Assembly (NCBI GenBank): GCA_002261195.1
Contig: MVBO01000001.1
Location: 260,051-324,050, forward strand
From: Bifiguratus adelaidae
Lineage: Eukaryota; Mucoromycota; Endogonomycetes; Endogonales
Direction of reading: 5' to 3'
Length of the DNA stretch: 64,000 bases
Every line of letters begins with the position of its first letter. The stretch's first letter is position 1. The notes below the pieces were generated by a model. It was not told where the DNA came from. It saw nothing but the letters and a program-made list of their open reading frames with translations, and ran no database searches. Position numbers and translations under genes: made by a program. This document shows, piece by piece, positions 33,290 through 43,759 of the stretch.

Positions 33290-36200
33290 ATGACGCGGAC
33301 CTCTTCTCCGCATGCACCACGGTTCCGCAACCGGAAGCTCTCTAACAAGCACCAACTCCCCATATACCGGGCCTCAGAACTACCTGACCTCGATGAATTC
33401 TCTGTGCAGAGGCATGTCACTGAGGTGGAGACGGGTGTCTGGAAGGAGGAGGAAGTGGTAAGTTGACATCTTTTGTGCCTTGTGGCAAAAGCAAGGTGGG
33501 GGGCCATGTGGCGCAGCGCAGTCACCATCGCACTTTGTGTCCGTCAGCCAGCCTGCGCTGTCAGATGGAGCTCAGAGATCACTGCAGAGGGTGTTTCTAC
33601 TTGTGTCCAATAAGGTTTTGGGCATGGTATGCTACACTTATTGGTAACTCTTCCTATCGGCAACTGGTTGTGTGGGCAGTCTTGCCCGCATAAATTCGAG
33701 GTGTGGCCTGCAGAGGAAATTGGGCCAACCGCTTATTTGGGCAGCCATTGTTTGTCCGCGGGGAGTGTAGTGGGAAGGAACGGGATTGATACATGCCACA
33801 TTGCCTATGCCAATATATTTGACGCATGAGGCGGTTTTGTCACGACATGATGATGGCTAACATGGTCCATTGTTTTTGTTGCCGCTCTCCAGGAACATCA
33901 CTTGCAAGCTGCCATGAGCGCATCGCAAGCCGCAGTGACCACTGGTGGTGTTGCTCCTCTCTACATTCCCACTCCTGATGCATCCAAACTCATTGCAGAC
34001 TATGACAAGTGTCATCACCGCAAGTTCCCGGCTCCATCCGCCCTCATACGTTTCTCGGCTGTGGTTGAGGACTGCATCGGCAGTTCTTATACCATGGACG
34101 AGGAAGATGAAGCCTGGTTGAAGGAATATGCGCAAGCGAGCGGTCGACGTGAAGCTGAACGGCTGAGCGAAGATCAATTCGAAGAGATCATGGCCTTCTT
34201 TGAGAATGTCAGCGTGGAGGTGAATCCATACTTTCAGAACGTATGTGGTTGCGGTTGTCTTGGTGGCATTTACTCATGATTTGAACAGGTACAAGACATT
34301 TCTCAAATACCATCGTTCGCCGACATCGAGCCATACTTTATCACGCATAATAAAGCACAGCTCAAGATACCGGCCAAGCATGTTTACGCACATTGGCTTC
34401 AGCGCCGCCAAAAGCGCGGAGGAAAGCCTATCATACCGCAACTGCAATTCGAGGAAGCCGTCAAGAATGAGGACGATCCTTATGTATGCTTTCGTCGCCG
34501 TGAGACGAAGACTATTCGCAAGACAAGGCGGACAGACCAACAGAGTCTGGAGAAGCTACGGAGATTGCGGATTGAGCTCGAAATGGCTCGAAGTCTTTTG
34601 GACATGGTGTCTAAGCGAGAGCGATATCGCAAGGAGTCACTGCTGCTGGAGCAAAAGATATTTGAAAGTCGCTGCGTAGTCATGGACCATCAAAGAGCTC
34701 TGGGCATCAAGGACGAAGAGGAAATCCTCATACCACCTAGGAAGAAGAAGAAGCTCAACGATATACATGCCGCAGGGTTAGTTTTGAACGAACGCAAAAG
34801 ATGCAACGTATGCTCAGCCTGTCTATTAGTGCCACCATCAAGATACCACTGCACAAGATCAGACGCGACGAAGATTATGCTCGCAACAAGAATGCACCGT
34901 CACAGTTGGAGCTTGAGCTTGCACGGCGGCGGAAACTTGATGAAGGCTGGGAAGACATCACAGAGGTGAGAGCGATCAAGTTGCGTGTTTGACGTTTATT
35001 GATCATTCCCATCTTTCAGAATCCATTCCAGCCCTTCCCGAAATCCACCCCTCTATCTTATTATCGATATTTACACATCCCTTCCCAACCTCAAGAACAT
35101 CGCTCTACTCCACGGCGGCAGCCTTCCTATCGCATGCGAATGGGGCGAGGTGGACGCGTATTTTTGGATCGTCATCACGTCGAGCTATTGCATCACATGG
35201 ATAGCACTGAGACGACACACAATTACTTTTCGAAATCTTGGAGAGCGTACGATTTTGACGATGACTTGAGCGACGACGAATATACAATAGATGATGGGCG
35301 TCCTAGGTGGGTGTTAAAGCCTCCCGTAACAGCGCAGCACTGACTGATGAATTGCGTTGCAGCCTTCTGCGGTACAGATGCAGTCTATTTTCCGAATTGG
35401 ACCTCCGTAATCTCATCACAACACCTTATTTTAATGCAATGACCGGGCATGGGCATCAACAGCGGAATGGGGTGAATCCAAGACTTTCCTCCCTTGTCAA
35501 CGGTCCTGCCTCCCCCACGATGTCGAAACCCCCAAGTGGTGCACAGTCTCCCTCAGGGGTGAAGAAGTCAAATCAAAAGCCCAAGATGACACCACAACAA
35601 GCTGCTGTACACATGGCCAACAGCATGATGTCAGCCAATTTGGCAGCAGTCGCCGCGCAGAACGGTCATGTAGACCAGGCGACTGCACAACGGTACATGC
35701 AGTTGTTGCAAACGAATCCAGAGGCGGCCAAGCAAATGCAGGCGCAGTTTCTGCAACAGCAGCAACAGCGAGCTGCTGCCGTGGCTGTATCGCAAGCGCA
35801 AAAGAATGGCAACCCTCCGACATCGCCTCAGCCAAATGGCAATCGCGTCAATGGCGCCGTAGGTTCAGGTGCTCTGTATGGCCAGCAAGCCAACGGACTT
35901 GGGTCTCCAAGCAAGGCAAGCATGCAATTAGCGGCTCAAGCGAAGATGGCAGCGCACAGATTTGCCATGCTCAATGGGCAAGCAGCCGCGGGAAACCTGC
36001 AGAACGCTATGAGCATGACCCAAGCCGCTGCGGCCGCCAAGGCGCAAAGTGCCCTGCAAGCTCAGCAGTTCGCTGCGCAGCAGCTAGCTGCGGCACAATA
36101 TCGCGTAGCACTGGCACAAGGCCAGATGGGAAATATACCAAGCGGTTTGCTGCTGCAGAATGGTTATGCCAATGGTTCAAGCATGGCAATGTCTTCACCT

Positions 36201-36423
36201 GGCATGGCGAATCGGTCGCCCCTTGCATCACCACAAGTTCACAATGCGATGGGTAAGTAAATGGCCTGTCGCTCCTGTTGACCGTCGATTCACGATTCGT
36301 TTGTTAGGCGTCCCCTCACCACCGTTTATGCGTCAAGTCATACAATCACCACATTTACAACAACGTATGGCTGGCTCCCCATCTGTTTCACATATGTCCC
36401 CCGTCAACAGCCCGCAAAATTAG
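33290..36423 (+). CDS. EPL1: Enhancer of polycomb-like protein, NuA4 subunit
   Basis: Epl1 scaffolds the NuA4 histone acetyltransferase, linking the catalytic Piccolo module (Esa1, Yng2) to nucleosomes. Exons: 33290-33457, 33893-34240, 34289-34776, 34830-34965, 35020-35306, 35363-36252 and 36308-36423, giving 810 aa in phase. The EPcA region starts at RNRKLSNKHQLPIYRASELP and includes DEEDEAWLKEYAQ, FEEIMAFFENV and VYAHWLQRRQKRGGKPIIP, all hallmark blocks. An Arg/Lys-rich coiled part follows (RRTDQQSLEKLRRLRIELE). The C-terminal half (exon 6) is rich in Gln and Ala with many Met and Asn, low complexity. The first intron is 435 nt, far longer than the other introns here. Start follows the family. 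It is divergent from the DOCK gene and convergent with the seven-helix protein gene. Confidence 0.93.
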
Positions 36424-36797
36424 AGTTATCCGTTTAGTTAGCCACCATTGGCTCGAGATCGCTGGCCATCGCTGGCGAAGCCTATACAAAAAGCACCGTA
36501 CTTCTCTGACTCCTCTTGCAGGAGGTGTATTTAGTATCACACATCTTCACCCTGTACATGATTGGACCTGGATGGCATATGTAGTTGCAATTATGGGCAC
36601 CACTACTTTGGCAATGTATGCCATGTTTCACCACACATTGTATAAAACGCGCAAGATGCCCAAAATAATTACAAGTACATTTACTAAGGTGACACAAGGA
36701 CGCCTTGCAGATGGTCGACAGCCAGCACCTGCATGTCTGTCGCTTATTTCCTATAACAAGTCAGGATCCATTCACGCCCTGCCCCTGAAGCTCAAAC
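36424..36797. other. Convergent 3' spacer
   Basis: Lies between the stops of EPL1 (plus) and the seven-helix gene (minus). A minus-strand frame at 36697-36482 could be joined to the latter gene by an intron, but its sequence is Cys-rich and unlike membrane-protein tails, so I treat it as UTR. Confidence 0.45.
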
Positions 36798-37939
36798 TTA
36801 CCCATAACCCATGAAAATGAGCGCGATGCCGATGGCTATACCACAAGCATTGACCCACAGACAAGAAAAGGCAATCCTAAAATAACATGGCGATCAATCC
36901 ACAGGTGCATACCACATGCCATAATCACTTACATGACCCCGACATTCGACAAGATGCGCGCTCGCAAAATGGCCAAGACTACGCACACCAACGTAATGAC
37001 AGGCATCATGATAATCATCGTAATGACGACACCTTTGATCTTTCGATAACTGGCTCGCAATTCCCGCATTCGTGATGCCTGAGTCAAGCCCGTCTTGCTT
37101 TCCATGGCACCCCTAAAGGGTACATGTTGCTCAAGGCCTACCATATTCTTGGACAGAATAGTCAAGAGTTGACGACCAAAGACCACGTAAAGTAACATGA
37201 TGATGAAGGCCACGGCGCCCCACATGATGTAAACGCCTGCTACCATGCGCGAGTAACCATTGAGATCGCCGGCCTCGTAGGCTGATCCAGCAAGGGTGGA
37301 AAGAGTGTGATTAATGATCAATGGAATAAGCGTAAGTGAAAAGAGGACGATGTTGAGTCGCATCGGCGAGGGCATGTATATGGAGGGTCTGATGTTGAGT
37401 TCATCCATGTCGTTGAAGGTGTGCGGTGTCGCAAATATGATACCAATGAGGTAGAAGACAATGGTTGAAGCTGCAAAACTCCAGGCGGCATTACCCTAAG
37501 TTTGAGCGTGTCAGCGACGATAGGATATGGCCCTGAGGGTGGCTTACCCAATTTTCCTCGGTCACGCGATTGCCCAGGTCCGCACCTGTGATGACCAGCA
37601 CACACAGGATGGCTCTTACTGCAACATCGGCCTTAGTCGGAGATCTATCAACGTTTCAGTCGATGGCCCAGACTTACATAAATAGAACGCCAGAGAGTTG
37701 AGCACAAACATCTCGGTGGGCCGTGGCTGGATGGCCATTTCTCGTCGTGACCATTCCATGAGCTTTTGTCGCTTCCTCCATACTCTATCATACAAGATGT
37801 AACACCCAAATGCAAAAAAGATGAAACAAGTCGCCAGGTGAATGGAATATATGATAATGATGGGTCGACTGCCATCGCAGTTCGTGCCCTCTATACGGAA
37901 ATCGCAAATAGCGTTGGGATTTAGTGGGGGTGCGCTCAT
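36798..37939 (-). CDS. Seven-helix membrane protein of unknown function (GPCR-like)
   Basis: Exons on the minus strand: 37939-37678, 37618-37548, 37495-36933 and 36876-36798, giving 324 aa. Seven hydrophobic helices can be counted: IIIIYSIHLATCFIFFAF; MFVLNSLAFYL joined across the first intron to LRAILCVLVITGAD; AAWSFAASTIVFYLIGIIF; LNIVLFSLTLIPLIINH; VYIMWGAVAFIIMLLYVVFG; VVITMIIMMPVITLVCVVLA; and WVNACGIAIGIALIFMGYG. The long loop after helix 5 is basic, as expected for a cytosolic loop. The short N-terminus has two Cys. The stop (GGG TAA) overlaps a GTAAGT sequence, so an additional downstream exon is possible. I cannot place it in a named receptor family. The topology suits a receptor or a transporter-like scaffold. 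Confidence 0.7.
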
Positions 37940-38855
37940 AGGTCAAAGGACAAGGAGAGAGGGAGGGGGAGAGACGAAGCAAGGCAAGCCTGGATCTATT
38001 TATTCACCACGAGCCCATGCTAACCCGTTGTACGACCAATTCCAGCAAGCACGACAGACGGGTTAGCCCTGAATCAGGGTCAGAGGATCGCCTGGGCACA
38101 ACGGGAAACGGTTAAGAATAGGTCTAGCACCATGTCGGGTAATACGCTTGTGTCGCGTGAGAGCGCACTATTGTACGTGTTTGGTGAAGACGGATAGGGG
38201 AACACAATCAAGTGCATCCTTGCTTTTGATTGAATATGGTAACGCCCCGACGCGCGGGGCCGCTTGTGATCCATGTTCAAGTTTTTGTGTGCATTTTTTC
38301 TGGTTGTTACCCGCATGGCATGTACAGTTTGCGGTCAGTGAAGCCGCAACGCGATGTTGACATCGGACTTGATCAAGCGCACGGATTAAGACATGGATTT
38401 AATGGTTGGGGATGGGGATAGTGTACAATGAGGGTTGTCATGTGGCGTGATAGAGGCAGCGAGCGAGGCGGGAGAGCGGGGAGAGAGACAAAAAAATAAA
38501 CTCGAGTTCCTGACGTGAGCCTAGAGAAGGCCAACCTGTCCGAGCCATCCATCCTTCCCGTTCCCATTCTACCGAGCTTCAAACTGAACCACTGCACAAA
38601 AACAAAAGAAGCACCCGCGTGTGAGATTCACGACGACGACGACAGCACTATCCACCTACTTCTCTTGGTGCGTTTCTTGTACATGATCCGGTGGCCACAA
38701 TCTTGACATCGGATAGGTTCACGAGGTTTCAACGTATTCTCAGTGCCACAATCTGATCGTGCGGATGAGTCAACACCGCCATTGAAGAGACGAGGAGCAT
38801 TTTACCTGCGCATATATAAGTCATGGCTGGCGCTGATGCGCGAGGATAAGCGTTC
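37940..38855. promoter_or_regulatory. Divergent spacer between the seven-helix gene and RIT1
   Basis: 916 bp holding both promoters. A plus-strand frame at 38743-39063 overlaps RIT1 in another frame and is a shadow. No RNA gene is seen. Confidence 0.45.
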
Positions 38856-40738
38856 ATGGCCAACGTGCAAAAAAAATTTGAGGTTGGAATGGAGGCAATA
38901 CGACAAGAGTCGAGAAACAGGTGAGGAAAGAGAGGGTAAAGAGGCGTTGTTGGGGACTTTATTGAAGGATTTTCCTGCTCTAGCTACCATCGCTTACGAT
39001 CGATTGAAGAGGATGCCGAGTTTGTGTGTGAAATCGCTGCGTTGTTTCCGGATTATCCAGTGATTGGTGAGTGGTGGGGCGCTAATGTGGGGGTAGGCGC
39101 TCCAAGACTGATGGAAACGGGGTTGGGGGTGTGATATAGCGAACGAACGGTGTGGGAGCTGGTATATTCCATTACATAAAGGACATGGACATAGTGTCTA
39201 CTTCAAGTCGACAGATGGACATACGGGCCAATGGGACTTTAGCCTACGACGAGCCAATTTGCCATTGCTCGAGACGATTGAACGGACGCATGGGTGAGTT
39301 GGGGGGGTGGTTGTGTGTGTGTGGCTTTTTGTGGCGGGGCCGAAAGGGCGGTTCGATGGTTGACTTGTGGTTGCAATTAGGTGCATCATTGTTGATTCGA
39401 CACGAAAAGGCAAACGGATCCCGGATTCGCTGTCGAAAACGGTTCCCATCTGGTGTGCAGTGATCAATCGAGCTGCAGCCCGACTGTTGCAATCCGCAGG
39501 TCTAGACACGTCAACAGGTGAGAATGGGCACACACCCCAATGTCATCATGAGCGACTTGGCGGCCACCGCTCACTGGCCCATTGCAGGATGGGATGAATC
39601 GCTCTATACACTGCCCAGTTGGATCTCCCGATCCGAACATGCGCAAATGGAGAGCAGACTCGATACATTTGTCGACAAGCTCCTGGTACGTTTTCCAAGG
39701 ATGCATGGCATGGTGTGTTGGCTCATGAGCTCTATCAGGCGACGCCACTCGCTCAAAGTCCTCTGTTTCTCCGCTTGCAAAAACCACTTCGACCCCTTTG
39801 GTTCACACCTTCCACACGCCTCTACATTAATGATCCACCCGACTATAGCTCCTTGCCATTCTTTCCCGTGATCTGCTTGAGCGCATCCAAGATGGTACCG
39901 GGAAGTGGACGATTGCAGAACGGCTATTGGTATGTTCAAGGCGGTGCGGATGATCATGAATTATGGGCAAAGGTAGGCGATCATTAGAGCACGCCAAGGT
40001 ACGGTGCTCACCCATTCTATAGGGCTTGACTCCCGACCTCTTCTGGGCTCACAAGGATGAGATCTTGGGCAACAAAAGTGAGTGCGACGCGGTCATTAAG
40101 CGTTTGGTAGCCACGGCCAAGCATCAGCCGGAGGAGGCGCTGGATGTTGGTGGAGGAAGCCGTCAACTCTACGATTATATTGGCGAAACAGGCATTGCGA
40201 TTGGGAGCCGAACAAGCGGTAAGTGTCGAGCAATCCATCACGAAGCATCCGCATCTCACGCTGAGACACTGAGCAAGGGAAACCTCCCGATTGCTGGAAG
40301 ACATTTGATACGGTGGTCAATTGCATGGAACTCGAGTACCCCGACATCCAACCGGAGAGGCCTGATCAAGCTTACCTTCACCTCAACATACCCGAAGGCA
40401 AGAAGGGACAAAACGAGTTCTATGCCAGCCTTCCTCGAGCCTTGGCCTTCATCAAAGGGCGTCTACGCGCCGACCAGAGCCATCGTATCCTCATTCACTG
40501 CGCCAAAGGCCAGGATCGCTCCGTAGGCATCGCACTCGCCGCTCTCGTCGCCTTTTTCGACGAACAAGGCCACTTAACCTCTCCACCCACCATAGACAAG
40601 GAGTATGTCCGTAGACGTCTCATGCGGATCATGCTCAGTCGACCCATGGCTTCACCTTCGCGCGCCACGCTCAAAAAGCTCAACTTGTTCTTCATCGCTG
40701 AGGATGGACTTTTACCAGCACGCGCGACAAGTGTTTGA
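38856..40738 (+). CDS. RIT1: tRNA A64-2'-O-ribosylphosphate transferase
   Basis: Rit1 adds a ribosyl phosphate to A64 of initiator tRNA-Met, which keeps it out of elongation. Exons: 38856-38920, 38984-39066, 39140-39293, 39381-39517, 39588-39685, 39739-39972, 40023-40218 and 40278-40738, giving 475 aa (yeast about 513). Conserved blocks: EFVCEIAALFPDYPVIANER, CGSWYIP, YFKSTDGHTGQWDFSLRR, GCIIVDSTRKGKRIPDSLS and KTVPIWCAVINRA. The C-terminus is a phosphatase-like fold with HCAKGQDRSVG (Cys at about 397, Arg at about 403), as in the family. Eight exons with introns of about 50-87 nt. The last 35 bases of the coding sequence overlap the start of APA2 in another frame on the same strand. It is divergent from the seven-helix gene. 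Confidence 0.93.
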
Positions 40739-41881
40739 CAAGGCAATAGCTTCTGGCGATGCTGTCTATTACGAAACGACAACGGATATAGTTGAAGAAG
40801 GAGGGATTGAGGTAAGGATGTTGCGATCGATGGTCATGGGTGCATGTGTGAATTCTGACACGAGTATAGTTTGAAATACGGTATGCACCTGCACTCGCCA
40901 AGAAACCTCAATCTCAAGCAGTGGAACAAACGACAGAGAGGCCAAACCCTTTCCTTCCCTATAACCCAGCCTTGTTTGTGTCCGAGACAGCAACGCACAA
41001 TATCCTCTTGAACAAGTTTTGTGTCGTGCCAGGACATGTTCTTGTGGTGACCAAGGGTAAGAAGAGACGTGGACGAATGCTGGTGGTGCCTGTGGTTTTC
41101 CCTGACAGTGGCTCTAGACTTTCAGCCGCAGACAGCCCCGTTATTGCCGCCTGATTTGGCATCAGCATGGTATTGCCTCACCAACACATCGACGCCGTGT
41201 GTCGCTTATTACAACTGCGGACGATTGTCTGGAGCCAGGTGAGCTTGAACGCGTCGGCTGGATGTGACCAATGCCATGGCTGATGGGAGCCTAGTCAACC
41301 CCACAAGCACATTCAAATCATTCCCATGGATCCTCAAGCGCGCCATCGTCCGCCGATCGCAGCCGTGTTGGATGCCATTCCCGAAAAGAAGTATTGCAAG
41401 TATACCAAATGTTGTGTAGCATACAATCGCTAATACCTCCTCGTTAGCCCAAATCTACACCCTCAACACCTTGCCCTATATCAATGTCGTGACTTTGATT
41501 GAACCGACCATCATGGGAAAGGTCACCACCATTGAGGACGCAGGCCATTACCTCTCCGACATCTTCTTTAGCTTGTTCGATGCCATGATACAACAGATTC
41601 GTGAAAGCGATTTAGAAAAAGGCGAGGCGTTTGCGATTCATGACCTGAGTTACAATGTCATCTTTACCAACGAGTTTATGATGATGGTACCGCGTGGCAA
41701 GGACGAGTACCAGGTGGATGGATTAATGATGGGTGTCAATTCATTGGGATTCGCGGGCATGTTGCTGGTCAAGAATGAACAAGAACGGACGGCGGTACAG
41801 AGTAGTGTGCTCAAGGTATTGGCTACCGTGGGTATTCCTCAGGGAAGCGGAGAGACTAGAGATGTCCATGTGGATGGTTGA
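40704..41881 (+). CDS. APA2: ATP adenylyltransferase (Ap4A phosphorylase)
   Basis: Apa1/Apa2 enzymes split diadenosine tetraphosphate with phosphate into ATP and ADP, and exchange adenylyl groups. Exons: 40704-40811, 40870-41056, 41118-41238, 41295 to about 41410, and 41448-41881. The model totals 321 aa, equal to yeast Apa1. Signature parts: NPFLPYNPALFVSE, KFCVVPGHVLVVTKDF, the catalytic SQPHKHIQIIPMD, and YNVIFTNEFMMMVPR near the C-terminus. The fourth intron is a problem. The strong donor GTATTG at 41391 leaves the frame out of phase, whereas a donor at 41411 (GTTGTG) keeps phase but makes a 37-nt intron. The start ATG 40704 lies inside the end of RIT1; no later in-frame ATG suits the family. 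It is convergent with PRP38. Confidence 0.88.
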
Positions 41882-41974
41882 TGGATGCCATGTTGTTGCG
41901 CTACACGCGTCTGTCCATTAGAATATATACAAAAGACTTAGTGTGCCCTTTCATCGCGATCTAGACTCGTGCGT

Positions 41975-43198
41975 TCAAAACTGCGAGACCGACTGCGTTT
42001 TTTCGGATCGGTAATCAACACGCTCGTCGCGCCTATCGTGTCTGTCGACATCTCGACCGTAGCGAGGCTCGTCATGATGCCCTCTATACTCCCGGTCTCG
42101 GTCGTGGTTACGGTCTCGCCGATAATCCCGATCACGTCGGTCATGTCCACTATGTCTTTTGTAATCGTCAAACTCGTCCTCTTCCTGTCGAGATCGACTA
42201 TGAGGACTCCGGCTACGACTTCTCGAGTATCGCCTCTTGCCGTCGCTGTGATAGTAGGATGACGAGCGCTTGTCGTCATGCTTCCGGCTGCTGGGATAAT
42301 CGTCCCTTGGCGAACGTGATCTATTGCTACGACAAGGTGAGATTATGCAACACTCGCCATGAACCGCGATACCTACTCATACTTGGAGGAACGTCTACCA
42401 CCGTTGCTATGCTTTGAAGCCATGCCCGGATTGTTCTCGCGATCCCAATCCTTGATGTTCTGTTCAATCTTTCGGGCAATAGGTACAGGAATTCGCGGCA
42501 GCATTTCCCCTTGAAACTTTTGCTCCAACAAGAACATTCTACACAGTTTTCCAATCGTGCTTTATGACGGTCAGTCGATGAACGAGAGGGGCATACTGTG
42601 CATGCACTGTACCTGACTGGAGTCGATCACGCACCTTTTAACTGGTTTTACACCACCCGAAAGGTCCAATTCTTCTTCGTCATCAATGTACGGTCCAAGC
42701 CAATCCCAGAGTTGATCTGGTTTACACACGTAGCGGAGATAGAGAAATCCTACGCCTCGAATGTACCTAACATCGGGAGGCATCAAAATCACGGTTGCGC
42801 AACCGCGGCCTATACTTACGGAGAATCGACATGATCAATGAGCCCTTCAATCTGTTTGATACTTAGTCGCATCGTCCAGAATTTGTATAGCAGACAAAAG
42901 GCCGTCGAAGGCGTCGTTCCCTTGAGGAAAGGGTTCAGATTAGTAACTAAGAATCGATTAGCATTGCAAGGCGGGAAGGTCAGGCATAAGTACCCTGGTA
43001 ATAAATCTCGTCAATGACTTCATGGTACGTTTTCTTGTCGCTGAATTGGACTCCTGTCAGTCACTTGTTAACAGATCACAAGTAGACTTACTATAAGCTT
43101 TTAAAGTATGGTGAGGCGAGAATATTTTGGTGTAGAATTGCACCCATGTTCATGGTCGTCTCGTTGCCCCATGTCTCCAACTTTTGACTGGGAGGCAT
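41975..43198 (-). CDS. PRP38: PRP38-family pre-mRNA splicing factor
   Basis: Prp38 is a U4/U6.U5 tri-snRNP component needed for spliceosome activation. Exons on the minus strand: 43198-43092, 43040-42994, 42946-42820, 42766-42635, 42559-42377 and 42326-41975, giving 315 aa in phase. Signature blocks: LETWGNETTMNMGAILHQN, KTYHEVIDEIYYQVTNLNP, STAFCLLYKFWTMRLS, DSPYIRGVGFLYLRYV, then TIGKLCRMFLLEQKF and RIPVPIARKIEQNI. The C-terminus is rich in RS, RD and DR dipeptides, as in metazoan PRPF38B rather than the short yeast protein. The start MPPSQKLETWG was chosen because the frame upstream is not conserved-looking. The tRNA-Asn lies 128 bp upstream on the other strand, so the promoter is short. 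Confidence 0.92.
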
Positions 43199-43326
43199 AA
43201 TGAACACCAGCGCGTGAATGGACTTCGCACCTTTCTTGCAGGCAGGCGATCTTTTTGATGACGTCATGATGGCGTCACACAACGCGTGAGAACAGCTCAT
43301 ACTATACCAAATTTTTGGCAAGCACA

Positions 43327-43401
43327 GCTTCCGTGGCGCAATTGGTTTAGCGCGTCTGACTGTTAATCAGGAGGTTGGTGGTTCGATCCCACCCGGGAGC
43401 G
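43327..43401 (+). tRNA. tRNA-Asn (GTT)
   Basis: The 5' arm GCTTCCG pairs with CGGGAGC with one T-G pair; the usual arm is GCTCCCG, so one base has changed to a wobble pair. Anticodon GTT is at 43362-43364 in the loop of CTGACTGTTAATCAG. The T arm contains GGTTCGATCCC, and the discriminator is G. No intron. The D loop has one extra T compared with common forms. B-box and A-box promoter sequences are within the gene as normal. Confidence 0.92.
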
Positions 43402-43759
43402 TTCTTTTTCTTTTGGGCACCGGGTTGAGAGTACTTCTAGGTCGGTGAACAACATAAGCATAACCATCACATCCTTATTTCCATCCTCCCTCCCCTTAAA
43501 CACCCAATGTCCACTGCATATACACAGCCATTACCAAATAAAGCGTCAGTGCTTGCCTTAATAGTCGACTAAAGCATCACACCTTGTCTTTCTTCGCCCA
43601 CTCTCTCTCTCTCTCTCTCTTCTTTGTCTATAAGACAGGTACCTCTCTTCTTCTGTTACTACTCTTATCTGCTTGTGCATCCAACAAGGTGACCAAAGTC
43701 TCCAACTATCGGAAGTTTTATCTCAACATCATCTCATCAGCTAGACTGATTGTGTTGAC
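43402..43759. promoter_or_regulatory. Promoter and leader of the TBC gene with a (CT)10 tract
   Basis: A perfect CT dinucleotide run occupies 43601-43620, surrounded by pyrimidine-rich sequence. It lies about 140 bp before the start codon and probably belongs to the core promoter or leader. A T run just after the tRNA (TTCTTTTTCTTTT, about 43402-43414) suits RNA polymerase III termination. Confidence 0.5.

Noticed and set aside
36482-36697. Additional C-terminal exon of the seven-helix protein
   Set aside because: The splice is possible, but the sequence is Cys- and His-rich and unlike a receptor tail; the stop at 36798 is simpler.
38743-39063. 106-codon plus-strand ORF at the start of RIT1
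   Set aside because: It is out of frame with the conserved RIT1 blocks (EFVCEIAALFPDYP and others) and is a shadow.
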